Source: Symbiodinium natans
Lineage: Eukaryota > Sar > Dinophyceae > Suessiales > Symbiodiniaceae
Direction: 5' to 3'
Assembly: GCA_905221605.1 (NCBI GenBank)
Contig: CAJNDS010002122.1
Location: 16,001 to 80,000 of the forward strand
Length of the DNA: 64,000 bases
The notes beneath the pieces are model-generated. The model worked only from the letters and a program-made list of their open reading frames with translations, had not been told where the DNA came from and made no database searches. Both the position numbers and the translations under genes were made by a program. Positions 41,831-50,820 of this stretch are shown piece by piece; position 1 is the first letter of the stretch, and each line of letters starts with the position of its first letter.

Positions 41831-42235
41831 CCCCTTGCGCCAAGCCAAGCTGTCCGCGCACCAGTTTGTGTCCTGTTTCGGGGCGCTCTTTAGCCCCTTC
41901 GCGCCAACCCAGTCTGTCCTGCCTCGCTTCCGTTTGCTTCTTCTTTGTGCTTGGTCCTGACCCTGGCCCGGCACCCCACCTTACCCCCTTCGCGCCAAGC
42001 CAAGCTATCCGCCACACCAGCCCTGTTTCCGTGGCGCTCTGCCCAACCCAAGCTGTTCACTGTGTGTTCTTCCTCGCCAACCAAGCCTCGCTGCCTTTCT
42101 CTGTTCCTGGCCCATCCCTTAGCCCCTTCGCGCCAACCCAAGCTGTCTTCACGGACCCTGCCTCGTTTCCGTCTGCTGCAGCTTTGCGCCTGGTCCACGC
42201 ACCTTGTGGAAATCCCCAAAAAGGGCGTGAGTGCT
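41830..42235. repeat. Degenerate repeat with TTCGCGCCAA motif
   Basis: Units contain CCCCTTCGCGCCAACCCA or CCAAGCCAAGCTGTCCGC followed by CCTGTTTCCG-like text. They recur four or five times at about 60-130 bp and once more at 41377-41395. No telomeric units inside. Reading frames on both strands are by-products. Confidence 0.65.
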
Positions 42236-42390
42236 GACTCATGTGATGCTTTGTAAAAAATAAAAGGTCTTAACTCCTTGAGAGTTGTAAGTGGGCGGTC
42301 TTGGGGTGGGTAGGTCTGCAGACTACCGCGCGCTCCCAAAGCGCGCTGCCGTCTGGCACGCCCTAAACCCTAAACCCTAAACCCAAACCT

Positions 42391-42531
42391 AAATTCATGA
42401 GACTCCTCTGAATTAATAGGAATCATAGATTCAGTAAGAATAGGATTCCCAGAGCAGAGGATGTATTTGCTGGGAGTCCTATTAATGTTGAATATGACTC
42501 CGTTTTATTTTCAGAGGAGTCTCATGAATTT
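42391..42531. mobile_element. Inverted-repeat element, hairpin-forming, AT-rich
   Basis: AAATTCATGAGACTCCTCTG and CAGAGGAGTCTCATGAATTT are near-perfect 20-bp inverted ends, and the interior has a second pair (AATAGGA / TCCTATT). It is immediately preceded by CCCTAAA repeats. Only one copy is seen in this window. Confidence 0.7.
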
Positions 42532-43244
42532 TCAAAGAAATTCATTTAATCCTATCAAAGTTAATAGGAACAAATACATACGTAAATAAATACGTCCATG
42601 CTAAGGGGCGGGGGCAGGGGGGGGGGAGGGGGGGGCAGGGGGCGGCAGGCCTTTACACCCAAACCCAAAATCCTCAACCCCCAAATTCCTCAACACCTAA
42701 ACCCTAAACCCACCAAACCCCTAAACCCCAAACCCCAAGCCCCAAATCGCGTCGAGCTGCCCATGCTCGACCACACCCATCGATTCCAGGGTCACGGGCT
42801 CCCGAATCATGGGGACCGGGGCCTCCCAAAAGGCGGCGGAGGCGGAGGGCTTGGGGCCTTTGAACCATTTAAGGGTTAGGTTAGGGGTAGGGTTGAGGGT
42901 TTAGGGTTTGGGGTTTAGGGTTAGGGTTTCGGGGTTTAGGGCCAGGGTTAGGTTTTGGGCCGTAGAACTTGAAGCCATGAACCCAAAAATATATCTCGAA
43001 ACCCCAAGCCTGCGAGACACGCGACCTAGATGATGGCAAGGCTTCCGAGACAACAGAAATGCGCAGAAGTACATCCCAAACCACAAGCCCTAACCCTAAA
43101 CCTGAACCCTACATCCTAAGACCCAAACCCTAAATACCCCAAACCCTAAACCCCTAAAACTCCTAAACCCCGAAACTTCTGAACCCCGAAACCCCTGAAT
43201 CCTAAACCTTAACCCAAAAAAGCCCCTAAGCCCCATAGCCCTGC

Positions 43245-43295
43245 CTGTACCACTTCGCGCTGCTGGAGCTGAGCCTCACACTCGCAAAGGCGCTC
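43245..43295 (-). CDS. Coiled-coil exon (17 codons, phase 0-0)
   Basis: CTCGAG|GAG, then ERLCECEAQLQQREVVQ, then CAG|GCAGGG (GC donor). Part of a series of minus-strand coiled-coil exons from 62.0 to 43.2 kb. CCCTAAA-type repeats on its plus-strand left, TTTAGGG on its right. Confidence 0.55.
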
Positions 43296-44120
43296 CTCGA
43301 GAGGGATCCGGGTTCGAGGGTTGAGGGTTTAGGGGTTTAGGGGTTTAGGGTTTAGGGTTTAGGGTTTAGGGTTAGGGTTTAGGGGCTCGGGGTTTAGGGG
43401 TTTGGGGCTTCAGGGCTTTCGGGAACTTCTAGGGGTTTGAGGGGTTTGAGTACCCTACGAAGCCTTCTTTCCTAAGCTACAACAAACCCACGTAACCCAA
43501 GGGGAGGGTTAGTCCTAAACCCTAAACCCAAAACCCAAAACCCTAAACCCTAAACCCTAAACCCTAAACCCGGTACCCTGCAAGATACCAACCAGATAGC
43601 CTACAAGTTTAACACCCATCTGCTAGAGAAACCCTCCATATAGCGAGTGCCTCAAAGAACCTGCAGACCCTAAGCGGCAAATCCTCTCTCACCCCTATCT
43701 ACCTGATGAACCCTAGCTCTGGATTACGGTTTAGGGTTCAGGGTTTAGGGTTTAGGGTTTAGGGTTTAGGGTTTAGGGTTTAGGGTTTAGGGAAACCCTT
43801 ACTTCCCGGCACCCTACGACATTTGAAAGCAAAGGCGTGAACGCTGAAGTGCATCCCCCCGTGAACCCTGAACCATAAAGCCACTAAATGACTTAAAAAC
43901 CCCTGACTTATCCTACACGGGGCCCTTGAGGAACAGGGCCGCCGGCTGAGCCCTAAACCCTACACCCTAAGCCCTAAGCCCTAAACCCTAGACCCTGAAC
44001 GCTGAACACTGAACGCTGAACGCTAAACCCTAAACCCTGAACCCTAAACCCTCAACCCCAAACCCTAAACCCTAAACCCGAAACCCTAAACCCTGAGCCC
44101 TACACCCTAACCCGCGCGGC

Positions 44121-44180
44121 CTCGGCGAAGGCCAACTGCGCCGCCAGCCGCCTGCGATCCGCCTCGCTGGCGGCGCGCTC
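44121..44180 (-). CDS. Coiled-coil exon (20 codons, phase 0-0)
   Basis: AAGCAG|GAG, ERAASEADRRRLAAQLAFAE, GAG|GCCGCG. Heptad-like charge pattern. Same signals and phase as neighbouring exons, so probably the same long coiled-coil gene. Confidence 0.6.
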
Positions 44181-44818
44181 CTGCTTGAGGTTTGTAGGGT
44201 TGAGGGTTTAGGGTTTAGGGGGGTTTAGGGGGTTTAGGGGGTTTAGGGGGTTTAGGGGGTTTAGGGGGTTTAGGGGGTTTAGGGGGTTTAGGGGGTTTAG
44301 GGGGTTTAGGGTTCCGGGTTTAGGGTGAGGATTTAGGGTTTAGGGTTTGGTGGGAACCCTAAACCCTAAACCCTAAACCCTAAACCCTACACCCTTTGGG
44401 GTTTCCGAGTTACCGGCTTTAAGTTTGGGCTTGTTAGGGTTGAGGGCTTGGGAGTTGAGGGGTGTAAAGGGAACCTAACTTTCCGAAAGAAGCCCGGGCT
44501 CTCCTGGAAACCCAGGAACAACTGGGTTTAGGGTTTAGGGTTTAGGGTTTAGGGTTTAGGGTTTAACCCTCTCGAAGACACTTCAGGCAAGCCAAACAAC
44601 CCTGAACCACCCAAAGCCCGCCCACCCTGCAAGCCCAAAATCCTAGAATCCTCAACCCCAAAATCCCCCTAAGCCCCACCAAATATCATAAAATCCTAGA
44701 GGCCTTAACACCCCAAAACTCGAAGCCCTAAACCCTAAACCCTAAAGCCTAAACCCCAAACCCTAAACCCTGGACCGCTTGTTTCGGGCCGCGACACCTA
44801 AAGTCCCACCGCTCGGTC

Positions 44819-44859
44819 CTCTCTTTCGGCGGCAAGCTCAGCCACAGTTGCAGACAAAC
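44819..44859 (-). CDS. Possible coiled-coil exon
   Basis: ACGCAG|GT, then LSATVAELAAERE, then GAG|GACCG. The entry phase differs from the phase-0 series, so it may use another acceptor or belong elsewhere. Confidence 0.4.
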
Positions 44860-45369
44860 CTGCGTTGCCCATTCCCATGCCGGGCAAGGGTTTAGGGTTT
44901 AGGGTATAGGGTGTAGGGTTTAGGGTTTAGGGTTTAGGGTTTAGGGTTTAGGGTTTGGGGTTTAGGGTTTAGGGTTTAGGGTTTAGGGTTTAGGGTTTAG
45001 GGTTTAGGGTGGAGGGCTTAGGGTCCTAGACTCCAAGCCCTACCCCCTACGAAGAGCAAGGCCTTGGACTCTAGGCGTACGGGAAATACGGTTGAGGTCA
45101 GGATTAAGGCAGGAGGTTTAGGGTTTAGGGTTTAGGGTTTAGGGTTTAGGGTTTGGGGTTTGGGGTTTGGGGTTTGGGGTTTCGGGTTTCGGGTTTAGGG
45201 CTTAGGGGGTTTAGAGTACGGTACCTTATTGAAGGTGTCGACAGCCGAATTCCAGGATTCGGACTTATATATACGGCACCCTAAACCCTAAAGCCTGAAC
45301 CCTAAACCCTAAACCCTAAAACCTGAACCCTTAACTCAGAGGTCAGCGACCCAAAGGGGACCGAGGCAC

Positions 45370-45412
45370 CTTGGTTGCAACGGCGCAGCTGTGCATGGCT
45401 TCCTTCAGCGGC
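45370..45412 (-). CDS. Possible coiled-coil exon
   Basis: GCCAG|GCC, AAEGSHAQLRRCNQ, AAG|GTGCC. Arrays on both sides in the usual orientation. Confidence 0.4.
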
Positions 45413-45974
45413 CTGGCGCAGACATCAGCTTGCTCCGAGGGGTTTAGGGGGTTAGGGGTTTAGGGTTTAGAGTGTAGGGTGTAGGGTTTAGGGGTGAGGG
45501 CCTAGGGTTTAGGGTTGAAGGTGGGATTTGCTGGGTATGTCTACTAGGCTCTACACCTTGAGGGGTCCTTGTGCCTACCTGTAAGAAAGTGAGTGTGCAC
45601 AACTGTACCATGCCGTCGCCTTCTAAACATGGTAAGTATGTAGTACATGTAGCTTCGGGGCCTTAACGCAATTCTAGAGCTTCTAGGTAGCTTGCATGGA
45701 TGGTTTTAAATGGGGTAGACCAATGAGTTAGAGGCTTGCGGGCGTTTTGAACCCCAAACCCTAGACCCGAATGAGGTTTGCTAAGCTCCGCGGTGTTGGC
45801 TCAAGATGTGGCATCGTTTGTTGCGGGTAGGGCGGGGGGTTAGGGATTAATTAAACCCTATAAACCCTATAAACCCTAAACCCGAAACCCTACACCCCAA
45901 ATCCCAAACCCGAAACCCCAAGCCCCTAAACCCTAAAAGGGTCTATAGACCCCCGGAAAGGCCCCCAACGAAGC

Positions 45975-46079
45975 CTGCACATCTCGGAGGCGCGCCGCCG
46001 TGGACTCGGCCAGGGCATCCTGCAGCTTTGTGCAGAGCTCCGCGGCCGCCCGCTCGCAGCGCGCGCTGCGCGCCTCCGC
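45975..46079 (-). CDS. Coiled-coil exon alpha-1 (35 codons), uninterrupted copy
   Basis: CGGAG|GCG, AEARSARCERAAAELCTKLQ then DALAESTAARLRDVQ, CAG|GCTTCG. Nearly identical to the exon at 47495-47255, which carries a family B element. It therefore preserves the empty insertion site (CATCCTGCAG on plus). Phase 0-0, 105 nt. Confidence 0.7.
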
Positions 46080-46686
46080 CTCCGAGGCGTGGGGGGGGGC
46101 CTTCAACCCTAAACCCTAAACCCTAAACCCTAAACCCTAAACCCTGTACCCTAAACCCTAAACCCTAAACCCTCAAGGCCCAGATATATAGAAGTTGTAT
46201 GCGCTTCATTACGAGCACCTCATACAATAATCCTGCATCCTTCACAGTGTAAACCTACCCCCCACTCCCTACCCCACAACGCCTGCCCCCTGCCCCGCGC
46301 AACCGCCTGCCCTACCCCCGACCCACTACCCCAACTCAGACGACAAGACCTTGCACCCAAAATTTCGCCTGTGATGCCTCCAAACCGCACAAGAAAATCC
46401 CAAAATCCAACCTCCCAGCCCTGTGCTGTGACACGCGAACCAGTCCCAGCGCAAGCCTGGGGCCCTCGCGATCCCGAAGCGCACAAGCCCCAAGCCTCAA
46501 ACCACCTCTAAACGGACCTCAAGGCAGGGCTTGAAGCCTTGGGATCAACAGGTTTAGGGTTTAGGGTTTAGGGTTTAGGGTTTAGGGTTTAGGGTTTAGG
46601 GTTTAGGCTAAACCCTAAATCCTAAACCCTAAACCCGACCACCCGTCCCGCAACCCATCATTTCAAGTCACAGGCTTCGCCTTCGC

Positions 46687-46737
46687 CTCAACTTCGGCAC
46701 TTCGCTGGGCGCTCCGCCTCGCAGAGTCCTGTGCCTC
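46687..46737 (-). CDS. Coiled-coil exon beta-1 (17 codons)
   Basis: AGAAAG|GAG, EAQDSARRSAQRSAEVE, GAG|GCGAAG. Paralogue of 47907-47857 (12 of 17 residues identical, same length and phase). Together with alpha-1 it forms a duplicated two-exon unit. Confidence 0.65.
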
Positions 46738-47254
46738 CTTTCTGGACAGGTTCAGGGTTTAGGGTTTAGGGTTTAGGGTTTAGGGTTGAGGGTTTCGGGT
46801 TTAGGGTTTAGGGTTCAGGGTTCAGGGTTTAGGGTTTAGGGTTTAGGGTTTAGGGGTCGAGGGCTGAAGGGTCTATAGGGCTTAGATGGGCTTAGACAGG
46901 GTTAGGGGTATGAGTTTGAGGAGCATGGGATATTGTGTAGAATCGAACAAGCCTTTGCAGTACTCACCACCTTCTATTTTGCTAAGGGTCACGAGGTTGA
47001 CATGTGGATTATCCACCCTTCACTTTCTATACCCCATGCGCTGCTCAGCACCTAACAACAGCACGGCGTAGTCGGTAAGGCAGGAAGCCTGGGTCGTTAC
47101 TACTTGTCGCCGGCTTCGGGCGTTTAGTAATTTCGGAGAAGGGTTTAGTAATGTGGGGATTAAACCCTAAACCCTAAACCCCAAACCCCAAACCCCAAAC
47201 CCTAAACCCTAAACAGAGTTTAACTACAGACTCCTGGGAGGCCCCCAAAGAAGC

Positions 47255-47495
47255 CTGCACATCTCGGAGGCGCGCCGCCGTAGACTCGGCCAGGGCATCC
47301 TCTTGGTTGCTGAGTTCATAAGCCCCCCCAAAAGTGTACACTTTCAGTGTTAATTATGATGGATTAACCCTAAACCCTAAACCCTAAACCCTAAACCCAA
47401 AAAGTGTAAAGTGTACATCACTCAGCTACTAAGTCCTGCAGCTTTGTGCAGAGCTCCGCGGCCGCCCGCTCGCAGCGCGCGCTGCGCGCCTCCGC
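47255..47495 (-). CDS. Coiled-coil exon alpha-2, split by a family B introner
   Basis: Coding parts are 47495-47436 and 47299-47255. Removing the GA-AG intron 47435-47300 gives the same 105 nt and 35 codons as alpha-1 (AELCTKLQDALAESTAARL across the join). The intron equals element B plus its TCCT target duplication and holds a short CCCTAAA array. Confidence 0.75.
47302..47433 (+). mobile_element. Family B introner in a duplicated coiled-coil exon, with telomeric insert
   Basis: CTTGGTTGCTGAGTTC to ACATCACTCAGCTACTAAG, with an exact TCCT target duplication (47298-47301, 47434-47437). The empty site is preserved in the paralogous exon at 45975-46079. The core middle is replaced by a CCCTAAA array (47366-47399). 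As a GA-AG intron (47435-47300 on minus) it restores KLQDALAE exactly. Confidence 0.87.
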
Positions 47496-47772
47496 CTCCG
47501 AGGGCTCGATTAGGGTTCAGTGGAAGGAAGGAAGGCCTTTAGGGTTCAGGGTTTAGGGTTTAGGGTTTAGGGTTTAGGTTTAGGGTTTAGGGTTTAGGGT
47601 TTAGGGCTAGATTTGACCAGGTGGACTTCGGGCCCCAAAATCCAGCATGGCCTCTGCCCTGCTCCCTGATGTTGGCACAAGCTTCAAAATGCACCAGTCC
47701 TAATTCCTGGAACCCGCAGTCCCTAAACCCTAAACCCTAACCCCTAAACCCTAAACCCTAAAATTGCCCGAT

Positions 47773-47808
<36 letters not shown>

Positions 47809-47856
47809 CCCCCTCTGGCCGCCCCAATGGCTTGAAGTCAGAGTCCGCGCCTCCGC

Positions 47857-47907
47857 CTCATCCTCGGCACTCCGCTGGGCACTCCGCCTCACAGCCGCCT
47901 GCGCCTC
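47857..47907 (-). CDS. Coiled-coil exon beta-2 (17 codons)
   Basis: AGAGAG|GAG, EAQAAVRRSAQRSAEDE, GAG|GCG. Same length and phase as beta-1. A 40-bp C run (47774-47808) and CCCTAAA units lie just downstream in gene sense. Confidence 0.65.
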
Positions 47908-48925
47908 CTCTCTGCGCAGGTTTATATGGTCAGGTTCTCGAACTTATGGGTCCTGTGTGGGTATACCCTAAATAAACGGGGCCGCCCTAGGGACCCCAAA
48001 AGGGACCATAAGATCTAGAGAAATCACGAAATTAGGGGCGCGTTTATTAGGCTTTGGCTTTGGTTTTAAGGTTTCGGGTGCACTTGCTACCTTTTCCACC
48101 CAACTCAGCTGCTACATGCTGCTACTTTGTTGTAGACTTCCCATTGGCTTTCGAAAGGAAGGCGTATATGCGGGTTTACGAATAAAACAAGGGACCCCTA
48201 ATATAGACCCCCGAATAGTTGGATTCCCTTATAATAAGGACCCCAACAAGGCACCCCTAATTTTGGAAACCCCCCATGAAGACCCTGGGAACAATCTAAA
48301 GCTCTTGGGCTTGGGGCTTTCGGATCTACGGTTTAGGGTAGACGCCCACTGCCAGGTGCCTCCAACACCTTGTTCCTGTGTTGCTGGGCATGCTGCTCAG
48401 ACCTCAGGAACGGATTACATATGCTCACAAGAACGCACCCGTCTTACCCCTAGTACTAAAAGCCTTCTAATGCTAATTTAATGACTACGACCATGCCAGC
48501 GTAGTCCCCAAACAGTGAGAAACCATGAGAACCTAGAAGTCCGACAGCGATGGGTCTCGCAGGTCGCGATTCCAAAAGCGAGGACCATTTACGAGGACGG
48601 CGGGCGTGGCCATACGCCCGCGCCGTTCGGCCCGAGCGCGAACTGCGAGCCTTTTGCTTCGAGAAAAGGATTCTTAGGGTTTAGGGTTTAGGGTTATAGG
48701 GTTGAGGGTTTAGGGTTTCGGGTTTAGGGTTAAGGGTCCAGGGTCTAGGAGAGCAGGTGCTGGCCACGGGGGCCGCGGCTGCACTCCATCTGGCCCCACT
48801 CTTAAACCAAAATGTTGGGAGGGCCTTAGGGTTGACGCACGTTTAGGGTTTAGGGTTTAGGGTTTAGGGTTTAGGGTTTAGGGTTTGGGGTTTAGGGTTT
48901 AGGGTTTAGGGTTTAGGGTTTAGGG

Positions 48926-49022
48926 TTGGGATGTTCCCCCTGATACTAACAGTCCTTCATAGGGACGTAGCCCCTGTTGTAGTCTCGATTAAGGGCTGTT
49001 AGTCTAAGGGGGAAAATCCCAA
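48926..49022. mobile_element. Family A inverted-repeat element
   Basis: TTGGGATGTTCCCCCTGATA ... CTGTTAGTCTAAGGGGG then AAAATCCCAA. It abuts a TTTAGGG array on the left with no spacer. Confidence 0.78.
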
Positions 49023-49261
49023 CTCATACGCGCTGTACCCAAAATACTACTAGTGCTCTTCAGGGTTCTACTAGTACCACTCATTCGAAGCACAACACCA
49101 AATACACTCAACATGCAAACGTTTGCTGACAAGCCCTAAACCCTAAACCCTAAACCCTAAACCCTAAACCCTAAACCCTAAACCCTAAACCCTAAACCCT
49201 AAACCCTAAACCCTAAACCCTAAACCCTAAACCCTAAACCCTAATTAAACCCTAGGCCGAC

Positions 49262-49321
49262 AAGTGGCTGCAGCTCTCCGCGCATGGCCGCAAGCTCCGC
49301 GCCGCGTGCGGCGTGAGCCTC
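49262..49321 (-). CDS. Coiled-coil exon (20 codons, phase 0-0)
   Basis: CCTAG|GAG, EAHAARGAELAAMRGELQPL, then GTCGG (GT donor). The acceptor CCTAG is the terminus expected of a family P or N type element. Confidence 0.6.
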
Positions 49322-50073
49322 CTAGGTGTGGACGGGAGTCAGGAGGTTGTCCAACCAAAGGGTCAGAGCCCCCACACCCGAAACCGGAAATTCCCTAAAA
49401 ATCCTAAACACTAAACTGACCCTAAACCAGAAACCCTAAACCCTAAACTCTAAACCCTAAACTGACCCTAACCCTAAACCGAAGGCGGCCGAGGGAATGA
49501 TTGGTGAGCTTTGGGATGCTCCACCCCCGGTCCTGATATTTCAACTCCGTAGGACTTCGAGCTCGCGGCTTGGGCTTTAGGTGTAAGGTGTAGGTATTGG
49601 GTTTAGGATTTAGGGTTTAGGGTTTTGGTTTTTGGGCTTCGGGTTTAGCACTGATATTAAGTGTACCTTCAAGCCCCAAAGCCCCAAATCCTTGAGGTCC
49701 TCAAAACCTTTACCCTAGCCCGAGCAAACAAGGGCACAAAACACACAGACCGGAAACCCGACCACCCAAACAAAACAGCCCAAACAACCAGCTCCCTATA
49801 CCCTAAACCCTAAACTCTGAAACCCTAAACCCTAAACCCTAAACCCTAAACCCTAAACCCTAAACCTCAAACCTTAACACCTCAAACAAACGATTGATGG
49901 CAGAAAGAGATCCGAAAACCCGAGAGCCGATCCGGCACAAGAGCCTCAAGACCTTGCTCCTAAAGCCTAAGCCCCCCTAAACCCTAAACCCTAAACCCTA
50001 AACCCCAAACCCTAAACCCTAAACCCCTAAACCCCTCAACTCCCTATCTAGATTCAGACTGCTTCCTTGTTGG

Positions 50074-50158
50074 GGTCATATTGAAAATCATCATCTTTAC
50101 GCCTTATGAGAATTTAATAGGACAAAGATGTGAAATTATAACCAACGAGGACCCAGTA
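50074..50158. mobile_element. Family I element, AT-rich
   Basis: TCCTTGTTGGGGTCAT at the left and ACCAACGAGGACCCAGT at the right are inverted around an AT-rich core with AATAGGACAAAGATG. Further copies at 60660-60758 (CCTTGTTGGGTAG, CAACAAGGACCCAGT) and 54871-54964. Confidence 0.65.
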
Positions 50159-50437
50159 AACCCTATAAACCCTAGAGGGTTCAGGGTTTAGGATCTAGGG
50201 TTTTTAGGGCCCCAAACCCCGAAAACCCCTAAACCCCGAAAGCCTAAACCCCTAAACTCCTAAACCCCTCAACCCTGAACCCTAAATCCCTAAGCCCTAG
50301 ACCCTAAACCCTGAACCCTAAACCCGAAAACCCTAAACCCTAAACCCTGAACCCTAAACCCCAAACCCTAAACCCTGAACCCTAAACCCTAAACCCTGAA
50401 CCCTAGACCCTAAACCCTAAACCCTAAACCCGAGCTC

Positions 50438-50503
50438 CTGCAAGTCCGCCAGGCGCTCCGCAGCCGCCTGGTTCTGGAGGCGAAGGTTCCTGAGCTCCGC
50501 GTC
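50438..50503 (-). CDS. Coiled-coil exon (22 codons, phase 0-0)
   Basis: TTCAG|GAC, DAELRNLRLQNQAAAERL, ADLQ, CAG|GAGCTC (GA donor). A strong heptad pattern. CCCTAAA array to the plus-strand left (up to 50430), TTTAGGG array to the right (from 50525). Confidence 0.65.
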
Positions 50504-50717
50504 CTGAACAGTGCTGTAGGAGAGGGGTTTAGGGTTTAGGGTTTAGGGTTTAGGGTTTAGGGTTTAGGGTTTAGGGTTTAGGGTGGGGGGGGGGGGTCAC
50601 CCAAGGTGGGTTGATGGGTTTATAAGGTTTGTTCGGTTTTTTTAGGGTTTCTAGGGCTTGTAGGGTTTGGGGTTTGTGAAGTGATGAGAGTTGATAGGGC
50701 TATTCTGACCATTCAAG

Positions 50718-50820
50718 CTTGGTTGCTGAGTTCATAAGCCCCCAAAAAGTGTACACTTGTCAGTTTTATAGGGGGTTATGGTATCCCAAAGAGTGTAACA
50801 TGTACTCACTCAGCTACTAC
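50718..50820 (+). mobile_element. Family B element
   Basis: CTTGGTTGCTGAGTTC ... ACTCACTCAGCTACTAC, with the core GTTATGGTATCCCAAAGAG. The right terminus is slightly altered and no clear target duplication is visible. Confidence 0.75.

Larger units (their letters stand above)
42236..50430. repeat. Arrays and spacers between the coiled-coil exons
   Basis: TTTAGGGG octamer block 44215-44308; CCCTAAA 43545-43572, 44355-44392, 46106-46175 and 49136-49243; TTTAGGG 43738-43792, 44886-45010, 45116-45165, 46551-46608, 46755-46855, 47540-47605 and 48841-48928. A G-rich run is at 42601-42650 and an unlisted unique stretch at 47925-48660 (with a family L copy). In gene sense these are presumed introns. 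Glycine or Pro/Asn-rich reading frames here are repeat artefacts. Confidence 0.65.

Noticed and set aside
41370-42017. Gly-Gln-rich 215-codon protein
   Set aside because: Its body is the (GGCCCT)n hexamer and its ends are a degenerate tandem repeat. No coding signature apart from repeat periodicity.
48116-48481. 121-codon plus-strand protein
   Set aside because: It spans a family L repeat shared with 9.2 kb and contains no recognisable domain.
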